Below, piece by piece: positions 24,373-33,252 of a stretch of DNA of 33,252 nucleotides (positions are counted from its first letter, which is position 1; the number at the start of each line of letters is the position of its first letter). The notes under the pieces were generated by a model, which was not told the origin of the DNA, did no database searches, and worked only from the letters and a program-made list of their open reading frames with translations. A program made the translations under genes and the position numbers. Source of the DNA: Thermoplasmatales archaeon (lineage in GTDB: Archaea; Thermoplasmatota; E2; DHVEG-1); NCBI GenBank assembly GCA_020350365.1, contig CP070712.1:310385-343636 (forward strand), written 5' to 3'.

Positions 24373-25227
24373 ATGTATATAATTGGTGGAACTGCATCTA
24401 AAAATGTTGCCGAGGATTTATCAAAGGAATTAGATGCCCCCTTAGCAAATACAATATCAAAACGGTTTCCCGATGATGAATTTTATGTACGTATCCTAGA
24501 TGATATCTCTGGAGAACATGTAATAATTGTACAAACCACCTATCCAGATCATAATACTGTTGAACTTTTTTTAATACAAAATGCTGCAGAAGAGGCTGGA
24601 GCCAAAGAAATTTCAGTTGTAATTCCTTACTTTGGATATGCTAGACAAGATACAAAATTTCAAAAAGGAGAGCCAATAAGTGCAAAAGTATTGGCAAATC
24701 TTATCAGTTTAAGCGCTGATAAAGTAATAACAGTTGATCCACATAAAGAACATATACTAGATTTTTTTTCAACATCTGCTTATAGCTGTTCTGCTGTCCC
24801 TGAGTTAGCAAAATATCTTAAAAATAAAGATATTAATATGATTCTTGCTCCAGATAAAGGAGCTCTTGAAAGAGCAAAACAGGCGTCTGAAATTATTAAA
24901 TGTGATTTTGACTATATGGAAAAAACAAGAATTGATGATTCAACTATAGAAATTAAACCAAAGAAACTAGATGCGAAAAATAAGAACGTTGCTATAATTG
25001 ATGATATAATCTCGACTGGTGGTACAATGGCAAAGTCAATTCAACAACTTAAAAAACATGGTGCAAAAAATGTTTTCGTGGTATGTACGCACGGTCTTTT
25101 TGCAGGTGATGCAATAAAAAAATTAAATAATGCTGGTTGTGATGAAATCATATCTACCGATACCATTCAGAGTGATTTCAGTAGAGTTAAGATTTCACCT
25201 TGTATTTCACCTTTTTTTAAAAAGTAA
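24373..25227 (+). CDS. prs: Ribose-phosphate pyrophosphokinase
   Basis: Makes PRPP from ribose 5-phosphate and ATP, for purine, pyrimidine and histidine synthesis. 284 residues, normal for archaeal enzymes. Conserved parts: FPDDEFYVRI, PYFGYARQDTKF (the ATP-binding flexible loop region), VDPHKEHILDFF, and the PRPP loop VAIIDDIISTGGTM (about 207-220) with its two Asp. ATG 24373 sits at the start of MYIIGGTASKNVAEDL, as in other family members. It is the first gene of a plus-strand run that includes AglB and dihydroorotase, another pyrimidine-pathway gene. Confidence 0.97.
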   Translation: MYIIGGTASKNVAEDLSKELDAPLANTISKRFPDDEFYVRILDDISGEHVIIVQTTYPDHNTVELFLIQNAAEEAGAKEISVVIPYFGYARQDTKFQKGEPISAKVLANLISLSADKVITVDPHKEHILDFFSTSAYSCSAVPELAKYLKNKDINMILAPDKGALERAKQASEIIKCDFDYMEKTRIDDSTIEIKPKKLDAKNKNVAIIDDIISTGGTMAKSIQQLKKHGAKNVFVVCTHGLFAGDAIKKLNNAGCDEIISTDTIQSDFSRVKISPCISPFFKK

Positions 25228-25289
25228 TACTAAGATAATTATAAATAAGGGAATAAATTTACGTTTGTGAATATTCTAAGGTGAATTTA

Positions 25290-28200
25290 ATGCGAAAAAG
25301 AGCTCAAAGACGAATTCGACCAACATCAGAAGAACCAAAATATATTTCGAAATCATCAAGACCAAGTATAGAAAAAAAGCAATTTAAGTTAAAAAAGAAT
25401 TGGTGGATTGCAGTTGCACTAATTGGTATATTTTTCTTAGTATTGTTTTTGAATACTTATTTTAACTTAACTAGTGAGGTTTCAATAAACCCAGAGGGTG
25501 AAGGTTTCAACAAGTTTTATTTATCAGGACCCGACCCATATTATAATTTAAGACTTGTAAAAGAAACATATGAGACGGGTAAGTATCCTTTCTTTTATGA
25601 ACCTGATCCATTACTTAATTATCCTCTAGGTGCAAAAGGTGGAAGAGCTCCATTGTTTAATATGATGGCTTTAGGCTTCAGTAGAATTATGTCACCATTT
25701 ATTGATGAAGTCGAAGCTATAGGTTATTCAATGCAATTTGTTCCAGCATTATATGGAGCTTTATTGGTATTTGTAGTTTATTTTCTAGGAAAAGAACTTT
25801 TTAATAAAAAAGCAGGTCTATTTGGAGCATTTTTCATAGCAATTATTCCTATTCACCTTGGATCTGGACATGGTTCGGCATATGGGCTTTTTGACCATGA
25901 CTCTTTCAATCTTTTACTATTTTTCCTTACATTTTTATTTTTAATAAAGGCAATTAAGGAAAAGGATGCAACAAAATCAATATTATATGCAATTCTTGCA
26001 GGGGTACCTCTTGCAGCATTATCAATGACCTGGGTAGAGGCCCAATATCTCTATACTATAATTGCTATTTATGCTATTGTACAGATGTTATTTGACATCT
26101 TTACAAATAAGATAGAATTCAAGGTCTTTAGAACAATTTCGCTTATCCTATTAACTGGGTTTCTAATTTCTGCACCTGTTATATCATTTAAACCTGATGG
26201 ATTTTCACCAAATACGACTTTTTATATTTGTGTATTTGCTATACTTTTTGGAGTTGTATATTATCTATTTGGAAAATTAAAAATACCATGGACAGTATCT
26301 TTACCAACTATTGTTGTTTTAGGTGCTTCAGGTTTGGGTTTTATTTATTTTGCTAAGGATTTGGCCCAACAATTTCCTTTCCTTTCCCCATTACAAAGAT
26401 TATCAACAGTGATATTTGGAACTGGTATTTATGGTAATAAAGTTTCAATGACTATTGCAGAGGCCGGCACATATCAGATTAGTCAAACTGTTATGTCTTA
26501 CGGTCCTGCATTATATTGGATTGGATGGGGAGGGCTAGTATACCTTATATATCATTATTATAAAAACAAAATTCGCAGGGAATATTTATTCATAATAATT
26601 TTATTTATCACCAATATTTGGTTAGCAGGCGTTGCAGGCCGTTTTTTAAACGATATGGTTCCTGTAATTGTTGTTCTATCTGGTTGGATTGTTTGGCTTT
26701 TTGTGGAATGGTTAGATTATAAACAGATGTTAAGAAATATAAAGAGTGCGGGGGGAGGATTACATGGTATTCGCCGTGGTGTAAAATTCCTTCATATTTT
26801 TGGTATTTTGTTTTTAGCTCTGATTGTAATATTACCAAATGTTTTTGTTGCTTTTGATGCAGCTGTTCCAAACACACCTAAACAAAAAGAGGATGGCACA
26901 TGGACCTCCTATAAGGCATATATGTATGGAGATGATAATTATAGGGGGGCTTATGGTTTAGGAATTATTAAAGAAAAATATTGGCAAGACGCTTTCGAAT
27001 GGTTAAGTGAACAGGATACTAATATCGATAATCCAAATCAAAGACCAGGTTTTATTTCTTGGTGGGACTATGGATTCTATGAGTCTGCTCTTGGTGAACA
27101 TCCCACGGTTGCTGATAATTTCCAGGATGGAATACCCGTTGCAGCAAACTTCCATACCTCAATTACTGAAAGTGAGGCAGTATCTGTATGGATTGTTAGG
27201 TTGTTAGAAGGAGAGAAAAAACATAACAATGGTAAACTTACCCAGGCTACTGCCCAAGTTCTGACAAATCATTTAGGACAAGAGGACAAAGCTAAGGTAG
27301 AACAATGGATATTAGATCCTACAACGTCACCTTCCTATGGTGATCCCATTGGAGAAGAATATGATGAAGAAACCAGTAAAGAATATACTGTGGGTCAACA
27401 ATATCCAGAAAATGCAGTCTATCATGATATAGTTGAACTTTTTAACGAAACTCTTGATGACGAAAAGATAACATGGCTTTATCATGATCTCCAGGAATCA
27501 ACAGGTTGGAGTATTCGATACTATGGTGTTGAAGGTTATGATAGACAAATTTTCAACATTTTTTCATTTTTATCTGATAAAAGCTTACTTTTAATAAATG
27601 GCATTGCAGATGATTTCGTTGAACTTCTTTATGAGGGATATATAATTGATCCATCAACAGGCCAGAAGAGACCTGGCTCGGAGACAACTTGGACTGCAGA
27701 TGAAGTATTAAATTGGGATAAAGATGCAAGAAAATTAAATGTTGTTACAAACACTCAAACAAGGCAAAAGGAGCTATATTTTGAAACAATGTTTTATAAA
27801 ACTTATATTGGCCCAGCACAAGGGGAATCGCCTGATTTAAAAGAATTTGATTATCAAATTCCATGTGTAGGTATGAAACATTTTTATGCAGAATATTTCT
27901 CAGATCTATCTTTGTATCCATATTATGATACTGGAAAGGCAGCTGTGGTAATTGCTAAATATTATGAAGGGGCCTTTCTTAATGGAACAGTTACGTTCAT
28001 GGACGATCCAGTTGAAGCAACAGTTGTAGTTCAAAAAAATATTACTTACTATGGTAATGTTTCAGCTCCAATTGATCACGATAGAAACACTACATCAGAA
28101 AACGGTAATTTTTCTCTTATTGCTGGTGCTGGAACAACACTTCAAATACTTAGAAGTTATCCAGAAAACATCCAGCCATTTGCTATGAAGAATTTATCTT

Positions 28201-29450
28201 TTGATGGAGCGGAAGGTTCCGAATTTGCACCAATTACTGATGATGATGCAATGAGAAAAGGAGATAATTACGAGAGATTTTTAAACATCTCAATTGAACC
28301 TGCAAGTTTAGAGAGCATTATTTATACTGATATTAATGACGATGGATTTTATAACAAATCAGTTGATACTCCAATACAAGATGTTTACATTGAATTATAT
28401 GACATTTCAAATCCAGAAGCGCCCAAAACAATGACAACAAATAAAGATGGATATTTCAAAGCTTCAAATCTAATGCCAGGTTATTATTATGTAGTGGCAA
28501 TTAAGGACGGTTATACAATAAATGAACAATTAGTTGAATTATATGAAAACAATAACTATTACAATATATCTAGATTAAAGAATTCTTCAATTGAAGGAAA
28601 AGTATTTTTTGAAGACGAATCAAATCCAATTGGCAATGCACCTATATTATTAATTTATCAAAGGATGAATATTCAAGGAGGAGTTGATGAAGAATTTCTA
28701 GTTGGTTCCATTGATACCGATGCAAATGGAAAATATGCATTTTATGATCTTGTGCCAGGTGAATACAAGCTACAAGTTGAAAAAGATTTAACTTATAGAA
28801 GTTATGAAGAAATCACGTTGGGAGAAAATGAGACTAAGTACCATAACGTTTCAATGGAGCTTACGCCTGTAAGAGTATTTGGATCAACTATATACAAGGC
28901 AGAAGGTTTAAAGGAAATTGGAATCTTTTTCAAACCAGATGAGTCTGTTGAGAACAACACTGCTGTTGAAAGTTCAATATCAAGCGATGAAAATGGTTTC
29001 TTTGAGGTTGATATACCACCCGGTTCATATAATGTTGAGGTTGACGAAAAAATAGGTAATATCTTGGTTTACTCATTTGAGGGTTATTTAGAACTACAAC
29101 TTGGAGAAGGTAGACGTGGTTATAATATTTCTATTACCAAGCATTCCAGTAATATAAGTGGTTATACTTTATTAAACGGTGAAAAAATTGATAATGTTAC
29201 GAAAATTAGATTTATCCCTGATTTAAGTATTGAAAATAACTCAGCAATATATGGTTTTACAACAGAATCAGATGAAACAGGATATTATTCATTAGAGCTA
29301 TCGCCTGGTTATTATAATGTATCAGTAGAACATGAGTTTATAGAGGACGATAAGAACTATACATATGTATTTAGTAGTAAATTCGTTGTTGATGTTGAAC
29401 CTTCTATATACAAATATGACATTTCAGTAACAAAAGAAGCAATTGATTAA
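25290..29450 (+). CDS. aglB: AglB oligosaccharyltransferase with four C-terminal beta domains
   Basis: Transfers lipid-linked glycans to Asn of exported proteins. 1386 residues from ATG 25290, preferred over GTG 25281 because AAGGTG lies 6 bases before it. The STT3 core has one N-terminal helix, the GPDPYYNLR diacidic loop (about 80-88), about a dozen membrane helices, the WWDYG catalytic-site motif (591-595) and the usual globular part with FLNGTVTF. Then come four repeats of about 90 residues (about 1008-1386), each with a TD-x-DGY-type turn and LPPG-x-Y-like ending (NLMPGYYYV, DLVPGEYKL, DIPPGSYNV, ELSPGYYNV). These look like carboxypeptidase-regulatory/CNA-B domains. They carry several N-x-S/T sites. 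Confidence 0.95.
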   Translation: MRKRAQRRIRPTSEEPKYISKSSRPSIEKKQFKLKKNWWIAVALIGIFFLVLFLNTYFNLTSEVSINPEGEGFNKFYLSGPDPYYNLRLVKETYETGKYPFFYEPDPLLNYPLGAKGGRAPLFNMMALGFSRIMSPFIDEVEAIGYSMQFVPALYGALLVFVVYFLGKELFNKKAGLFGAFFIAIIPIHLGSGHGSAYGLFDHDSFNLLLFFLTFLFLIKAIKEKDATKSILYAILAGVPLAALSMTWVEAQYLYTIIAIYAIVQMLFDIFTNKIEFKVFRTISLILLTGFLISAPVISFKPDGFSPNTTFYICVFAILFGVVYYLFGKLKIPWTVSLPTIVVLGASGLGFIYFAKDLAQQFPFLSPLQRLSTVIFGTGIYGNKVSMTIAEAGTYQISQTVMSYGPALYWIGWGGLVYLIYHYYKNKIRREYLFIIILFITNIWLAGVAGRFLNDMVPVIVVLSGWIVWLFVEWLDYKQMLRNIKSAGGGLHGIRRGVKFLHIFGILFLALIVILPNVFVAFDAAVPNTPKQKEDGTWTSYKAYMYGDDNYRGAYGLGIIKEKYWQDAFEWLSEQDTNIDNPNQRPGFISWWDYGFYESALGEHPTVADNFQDGIPVAANFHTSITESEAVSVWIVRLLEGEKKHNNGKLTQATAQVLTNHLGQEDKAKVEQWILDPTTSPSYGDPIGEEYDEETSKEYTVGQQYPENAVYHDIVELFNETLDDEKITWLYHDLQESTGWSIRYYGVEGYDRQIFNIFSFLSDKSLLLINGIADDFVELLYEGYIIDPSTGQKRPGSETTWTADEVLNWDKDARKLNVVTNTQTRQKELYFETMFYKTYIGPAQGESPDLKEFDYQIPCVGMKHFYAEYFSDLSLYPYYDTGKAAVVIAKYYEGAFLNGTVTFMDDPVEATVVVQKNITYYGNVSAPIDHDRNTTSENGNFSLIAGAGTTLQILRSYPENIQPFAMKNLSFDGAEGSEFAPITDDDAMRKGDNYERFLNISIEPASLESIIYTDINDDGFYNKSVDTPIQDVYIELYDISNPEAPKTMTTNKDGYFKASNLMPGYYYVVAIKDGYTINEQLVELYENNNYYNISRLKNSSIEGKVFFEDESNPIGNAPILLIYQRMNIQGGVDEEFLVGSIDTDANGKYAFYDLVPGEYKLQVEKDLTYRSYEEITLGENETKYHNVSMELTPVRVFGSTIYKAEGLKEIGIFFKPDESVENNTAVESSISSDENGFFEVDIPPGSYNVEVDEKIGNILVYSFEGYLELQLGEGRRGYNISITKHSSNISGYTLLNGEKIDNVTKIRFIPDLSIENNSAIYGFTTESDETGYYSLELSPGYYNVSVEHEFIEDDKNYTYVFSSKFVVDVEPSIYKYDISVTKEAID

Positions 29451-29501
29451 GATATACTATTTAAACAAATCTTATTAACATTCTTTTTTATTCTTTTTTT
29501 C

Positions 29502-30110
29502 ATGCTTAGTTTGGATGATGGAAAAAAGGCTGTTGTCTTTGCAAGAAGGGTAGTAGAAACTTACGTAAAGGATAATAATTTTCCACAGATAACTCTGGGA
29601 AAGACATTTTCAGAAAAACAAGGTGCATTTGTTACAATTCATACATATCCTGATCATAATTTGCGGGGATGTATCGGGATACCCCTTCCAGTAATGTCCT
29701 TAAAAGAAGCAATAATGGAAGGAGCAAAATCAGCAACAAGAGATCCAAGGTTTATGCCACTTGAAGAAAGTGAGTTTGATGGTATCATAATTGAAGTTAC
29801 TATTTTGACTAAACCTGAGGTAATCAAGGTTGATAAACCAGAGGAATATTTATCAAAAATTGAAATCGGTAGAGATGGTCTTATCGTTGAACAGGGTTTT
29901 TTCAAAGGTTTACTTTTGCCTCAGGTGCCTATTGAACAAGGTTGGGAAGTTCAAGAATTTATATCTCATACATGTATGAAGGCAGGCCTTATGCCTGATG
30001 CTTGGGAAAATGAAAATACAAAAATTTTTAAATTTAGTGGTCAAATCTTTACTGAGATTGAGCCAAGAGGAAAAATTGAGGAGAAAAAATTAGATGGATC
30101 TTGTTGTTGA
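29502..30110 (+). CDS. AMMECR1 domain protein
   Basis: 202 residues, close to the family length. The diagnostic LRGCIGIPLPV (about 53-63) is present, with KSATRDPRF and the C-terminal VPIEQGW that completes the conserved pocket. The family is conserved from archaea to human and its biochemical role is not settled; redox or RNA-related activities have been proposed. The last 17 bases overlap the dihydroorotase gene. A TATA-like TATTTAAAC lies about 42 bases upstream. The C-terminus ends GSCC, an unusual pair of cysteines. Confidence 0.93.
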   Translation: MLSLDDGKKAVVFARRVVETYVKDNNFPQITLGKTFSEKQGAFVTIHTYPDHNLRGCIGIPLPVMSLKEAIMEGAKSATRDPRFMPLEESEFDGIIIEVTILTKPEVIKVDKPEEYLSKIEIGRDGLIVEQGFFKGLLLPQVPIEQGWEVQEFISHTCMKAGLMPDAWENENTKIFKFSGQIFTEIEPRGKIEEKKLDGSCC

Positions 30111-31377
30111 GGGAAAAGCATATATCAATGGTATTTTTCAAAATTGTTGTATTGGAATAAAAGATGGGAAAATATCTGCAATAAAAAAGATTTTAAAAGG
30201 TGATGAATACATTGATTTTAGAAATAGGCTGATTCTTCCTTCTGGAATAGATCTTCATGTTCATTTTCGCGATCCTGGTTTAACAAATAAAGAAGATTTT
30301 TCAACAGGTTCAATTGCTGCTGCATTTGGTGGTATTTCATGTGTTTTTGATATGCCAAATACAATTCCTCAAACAAAAACACTACAGAATCTTTCTGATA
30401 AAATTTCTTTAGCTGAAAAAAAATCATATGTTGATTTTGGAATCTATGCTGGTATTACAGATGATAATTTAGATAGTATTGAATATTTATCCAAAAAATG
30501 TAGTGGTTTTAAAATTTACCTAGGTGGGACTACAAATAGTTTGAAGTTTGATAAGAAAAATTTAAGAAAGGCTTTAAAAATAATATCCAAAACTGAAAAA
30601 CTTGTTTTATTTCATGCAGAGGATGATGAAAAACTAATTGAATATTCAGATAAGGAAAATAATCTTATCGATCATCTTAAGTCCCGCCCTTCGGTTTGTG
30701 AAGAAACATCAATAACTGATGTAATAGGTGCTTTGCAAGGTCTGGGTATGAAGGCACACATCTGTCATGTTTCTTCAATTGAAGGTCTTGAGATTCTCAA
30801 GAAAAGACCAAATAATATTACATGTGGTACTACTGCACATCATTGTCTTTTAAGTATAGAAAAAAACATGGGATCACAAACCTTTTTCAAAGTAAATCCT
30901 CCTATAAGATCAAGTTTTGATAAGGAATCCTTATTCAATGGAATAAAAAATGGATTAATTGACGTAATAGAATCTGATCATGCACCGCATACAAAAGAAG
31001 AAAAGAATGTAAGCTTCAATGAAGCACCATCTGGTCTTCCAGGTGTTGAAACAACATTTCCTATATTTTTATATCTTGCAAAAAAGGAGGTAATTTCTTT
31101 TCAAAGAATCGTTTCATTGCTGTGTGAACGACCAGCTGAAATACTTGATATCCCGAAAGGTAAGCTTGAAGTTGGTAGGAATGCAGATTTTATAGTTGTT
31201 GATTTAAGAGATGATTGCAGAATTAAATCTGACATGCTTCATTCAAAATGTGGCTGGACTCCATTTGAAGATTGGTCTGCAATATTTCCAATTCATGTCT
31301 TTTTGAGAGGAGAAAAACTTATAGAAGATTATGAAATCCAGGTGAGTCAAGGATTTGGCAAGTTTGTCGGAGATTAA
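30094..31377 (+). CDS. pyrC: Dihydroorotase
   Basis: Third enzyme of pyrimidine synthesis, closing carbamoyl-aspartate to dihydroorotate. 427 residues. Zinc ligands: HVHFRDPG (His55, His57), the carbamylated Lys in GFKIYLGG, HAEDDE, HVSS, and the catalytic Asp in ESDHAPHTKEEK. Length and order fit class I dihydroorotase. The start ATG overlaps AMMECR1 by 17 bases, so the two are translated together. Allantoinase or hydantoinase relatives are similar, but the pyrimidine neighbour prs and the intact motif set support dihydroorotase. Confidence 0.95.
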   Translation: MDLVVEGKAYINGIFQNCCIGIKDGKISAIKKILKGDEYIDFRNRLILPSGIDLHVHFRDPGLTNKEDFSTGSIAAAFGGISCVFDMPNTIPQTKTLQNLSDKISLAEKKSYVDFGIYAGITDDNLDSIEYLSKKCSGFKIYLGGTTNSLKFDKKNLRKALKIISKTEKLVLFHAEDDEKLIEYSDKENNLIDHLKSRPSVCEETSITDVIGALQGLGMKAHICHVSSIEGLEILKKRPNNITCGTTAHHCLLSIEKNMGSQTFFKVNPPIRSSFDKESLFNGIKNGLIDVIESDHAPHTKEEKNVSFNEAPSGLPGVETTFPIFLYLAKKEVISFQRIVSLLCERPAEILDIPKGKLEVGRNADFIVVDLRDDCRIKSDMLHSKCGWTPFEDWSAIFPIHVFLRGEKLIEDYEIQVSQGFGKFVGD

Positions 31378-31380
31378 ACT

Positions 31381-31863
31381 ATGCTTGAAATGTTTCCTGA
31401 ATGGTTTCAGATATTATTTGGATCAATGCTACCTTGGGTTGAAGCTAGATATATAATTGTTTACGCAATTAATTTTCTTGGATGGCCTTGGTGGCAGGCA
31501 TTTCCGATTGCAGTTTTGGGAAACATGATACCTATTCCATTCATATTGTTATTTTTTAAATTTGTTGAGAAGTTTTTAAGAAATTACAAATTTTGGACAA
31601 ATATAATGGATTGGCTTTTTACAAAAACCAGAAAAAGGGCAGATAAAAAGATTAGAAGATATGAATACATTGGTTTACTTCTGTTTGTTGCTGTACCGCT
31701 TCCTTTTACTGGTGCTTGGACCGGTGCACTCATTGCCTATTTATTCGGTCTGAATTTTTCAAAATCATTAATTACAATATTTATAGGTGTATTGATTGCA
31801 GCAGTTATTATGATAGTTTTAACATTTACTGGTCAATATATCTGGTTTACGTTTAATGGATGA
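31381..31863 (+). CDS. Small multidrug export family protein (COG2426)
   Basis: 160 residues with four to five membrane helices. SMLPWVEARYIIVYAI, then GWPWWQAFPIAVLGNMIP, then PLPFTGAWTGALIAYLFGL are conserved features of the COG2426 family, including the PWVE and P-x-P-F-T-G motifs. The name 'small multidrug export' is a sequence-family label; transport has not been shown for archaeal members. It starts 3 bases after dihydroorotase, so it is in the same operon. The substrate is unknown. Confidence 0.85.
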   Translation: MLEMFPEWFQILFGSMLPWVEARYIIVYAINFLGWPWWQAFPIAVLGNMIPIPFILLFFKFVEKFLRNYKFWTNIMDWLFTKTRKRADKKIRRYEYIGLLLFVAVPLPFTGAWTGALIAYLFGLNFSKSLITIFIGVLIAAVIMIVLTFTGQYIWFTFNG

Positions 31864-31878
31864 TCTGTAGGAATGTTT

Positions 31879-32658
31879 ATGAATGATAATTTAAAACTTC
31901 TAGCCCATAAAACTGTTGATGCAGTAGCTAGAAAAATCAAGCGAGCTAAGACAACTGAGTTTTACAAATTTGGTAGCAATACTGGAATCGGTGCCGATGG
32001 TACAGTTACAAAATATGTTGATAAGATTGCCGAAGATGCAGCTTTTGATTTTCTTAAAAAATCAAAATTGAAGGTAAATTTATTAAGTGAAGAAATTGGT
32101 TTTGTCGATAATGGTGCAGACTATACATTTGTTTTAGACCCTATCGATGGTACTAGAAATGCTTATAGGGGAATTCCTTTTTTTGCAGTTTCTGTTGCGA
32201 TTGGTAAATCAAAAATTGGCGATGTTGAATATGGAATTGTTAAAAACATTCCGACCGGTGATGTTTTTAGTGCGGAGAAAGGTTTTGGAGCTTTTTTTAA
32301 CAAAAATAAGATAGGAGTTCCGGATGTACCTGATACTGAGCTATGTTCTTCACTTGCGCTTGGTAAAAATTTTGATAAATTGACGATTTCTCTTGCAAGA
32401 AAAGAAAAGGTCCGCTCACTGGGATCGGCATCACTTGAAATGTGTATGGTTGCTCTTGGTGCACTGGATTTTTATGTTGTAGGTAAGGAATACCTTCGTG
32501 TTGTAGATATCGCTGCTTCAACACTTATTTTAAGAGAGGCGGGAGGTATTGTTACTAATATTTTAGGTGAAGAGCTTGACATGCCATTTAACTTAGATGA
32601 AAGAACGAGTGTTGTTGCTGCCTGTAATGAAGATTTAATTAAAAAGATAATTTCATAG
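31879..32658 (+). CDS. Inositol monophosphatase / fructose-1,6-bisphosphatase family
   Basis: 259 residues from ATG 31879, favoured over ATG 31873 because AGGA lies 5-8 bases before it. The metal-binding set is Glu71-Glu72 (LLSEEIGF), Asp87-Pro-Ile-Asp90-Gly-Thr (DPIDGTRN), and a late Asp in RVVDIAAS, close to the family's W-D-x-A-A-G but with Val before the Asp. Archaeal members often act on both inositol 1-phosphate and fructose 1,6-bisphosphate. With PEP synthase in the window a gluconeogenic role is plausible. It is the last gene of the plus-strand operon. Confidence 0.9.
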   Translation: MNDNLKLLAHKTVDAVARKIKRAKTTEFYKFGSNTGIGADGTVTKYVDKIAEDAAFDFLKKSKLKVNLLSEEIGFVDNGADYTFVLDPIDGTRNAYRGIPFFAVSVAIGKSKIGDVEYGIVKNIPTGDVFSAEKGFGAFFNKNKIGVPDVPDTELCSSLALGKNFDKLTISLARKEKVRSLGSASLEMCMVALGALDFYVVGKEYLRVVDIAASTLILREAGGIVTNILGEELDMPFNLDERTSVVAACNEDLIKKIIS

Positions 32659-32721
32659 GGAGTCTGGAATAAGCGGAATCGGATGGGAACATGCCCCCTT
32701 CTATACTAATCCAGACCTCCC
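32658..32721. other. GC-rich stem-loop element (possible ncRNA or terminator)
   Basis: A 64-base segment starting on the last base of the IMPase stop codon. GGGAG-TCTGGA (32658-32668) pairs with TCCAGA-C-CTCCC (32710-32721): 11 base pairs with one bulged C. Inside, GG-AT-GGG (32681-32687) pairs with CCCCC (32694-32698) around a six-base loop. It is much richer in G and C than its surroundings. It lies between convergent genes (IMPase and NucS), so it might end both transcripts, though a clear U-tract is lacking on either strand. I recognise no Rfam family. Confidence 0.55.
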
Positions 32722-32753
32722 CAAAAAGTATATCGGGTATTTGTTTAAAAATG

Positions 32754-33252
32754 CTATTGTTTTGAAAATTCCTTCAGCGTTTTTTGATAATCATCAGGTA
32801 AAACGATATTTCTTTCAACCTCTTTCCATTCTAAATCATAATCGTTTAATAATTTTTTTACCATATCGGGAATTCTAGGTGCACACAGTATTCCACGAAC
32901 TTTTGCAGTATCCACATCTTTTTTTATATCTTTTACATACATTCTTAGCTGTTGAACTGCACTGATTGTTGCTAAGCTTCGTTTTACTTCAATAACTACA
33001 GGAACATGATTACAATCATATCCAAAAAGATCAATCATTCCAGATTTTACGTGTTTCTCGCGTTTACTTATACGTAGTCCATCTTCTATTACTCCTGGGT
33101 TACTTATTATTTCATTTACCACATCAGTTTCCATTCCAGATATTATTAACTTAGCTTTATCAAAAAGGGTGGAAGTTGCTACAAGTTTAAGATTTCTGAA
33201 GGTAATCTTCATTTTTTCAGGTGGCCTTGAATGACGCGATCTAAGAACAAGA
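32754..33252 (-). CDS. nucS: NucS/EndoMS mismatch endonuclease, 5' end missing
   Basis: Cuts both strands at mismatched bases (EndoMS), acting with PCNA. The frame is open past the internal ATG 33212 to the right edge, where it reads LVLRSRHSRPPEK; this fits the N-terminal domain, so the true start lies outside the window. The visible 166 residues include most of the C-terminal nuclease domain: GMIDLFGYD, VVIEVKRS and AVQQLRMYV form the RecB-like D-(E/Q)xK active site and following helix. The tail ends KEFSKQ; a PCNA-binding peptide is not clear. About 240 residues are expected for the whole protein. Confidence 0.88.
   Translation of the reverse strand, partial: LVLRSRHSRPPEKMKITFRNLKLVATSTLFDKAKLIISGMETDVVNEIISNPGVIEDGLRISKREKHVKSGMIDLFGYDCNHVPVVIEVKRSLATISAVQQLRMYVKDIKKDVDTAKVRGILCAPRIPDMVKKLLNDYDLEWKEVERNIVLPDDYQKTLKEFSKQ

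Noticed and set aside
32658-32721. 5S rRNA or tRNA at the GC-rich element
   Set aside because: Too short for 5S (64 bases), and no T-arm or D-arm consensus of a tRNA is present; a short GTTCCCATCC match to 5S on the minus strand is not enough.
1-33252. CRISPR array, transposase, integrase or prophage
   Set aside because: No regularly spaced repeats and no recognisable mobile-element genes were seen.

Overview
The window looks like a low-GC euryarchaeal chromosome segment. Supporting genes are Orc1/Cdc6, a two-ring CDC48/VAT ATPase, Alba, pyruvoyl-dependent arginine decarboxylase, geranylgeranyl reductases for archaeal lipids, an AglB oligosaccharyltransferase, Pth2, DUF99 and NucS. Several genes have archaeal TATA-like boxes about 25-40 bases before the start and little or no leader. 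The exact lineage cannot be fixed from sequence reading alone; a Thermoplasmata-type or Methanofastidiosa-type organism would fit. I see no transposase, integrase, CRISPR array, tRNA or rRNA.

Layout. Left edge (1-343): 5' part of a DUF998-type membrane protein running off the window. 344-647: gene-free stretch dense in short palindromes. 648-2227: orc1/cdc6 and, upstream of it, a probable replication origin with inverted ORB-like boxes around an AT-rich core. 2228-4890: CDC48 ATPase with an unusual insertion, followed by a PRC-barrel protein. 5057-7044 (plus strand): membrane-anchored OB-fold protein and TctA-like (COG1784) transporter. 7045-11482 (minus): DUF2240 protein, HisA-related protein, PEP synthase, a lone ATP-cone protein and arginine decarboxylase. 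11530-16251: accessory-looking region of membrane proteins, two small secreted proteins with near-identical promoters, two tiny membrane proteins and an HTH regulator. 16485-20838 (minus): Alba, then a compact cluster of JAMM protease, NAD kinase, geranylgeranyl reductase, ferredoxin, DUF99, Pth2 and a DUF5749-like protein. 20906-24264: second geranylgeranyl reductase paralogue and a large type I surface protein. 24373-32658 (plus): PRPP synthetase, AglB with four extra C-terminal beta domains, AMMECR1, dihydroorotase, small export protein and inositol monophosphatase. Right edge: a GC-rich stem-loop element and a NucS gene whose 5' end is outside the window.

How the genes work together. The content is mainly housekeeping: replication initiation and repair (Orc1, NucS, Alba), protein quality control (CDC48, JAMM), lipid saturation fed by ferredoxin (GGR + Fd, near NAD kinase), gluconeogenesis (PEP synthase, IMPase/FBPase-like), nucleotide synthesis (PRPP synthetase, PyrC), polyamine synthesis (PdaD) and surface N-glycosylation (AglB, beside a sequon-rich surface protein).

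Most worth following up are the origin, the palindrome-rich region on the other side of cdc6, the shared promoter of the two secreted-protein genes, the extended AglB, the CDC48 insertion and the GC-rich stem-loop at 32658-32721. I did not find a clear new multi-gene defence or metabolic system.
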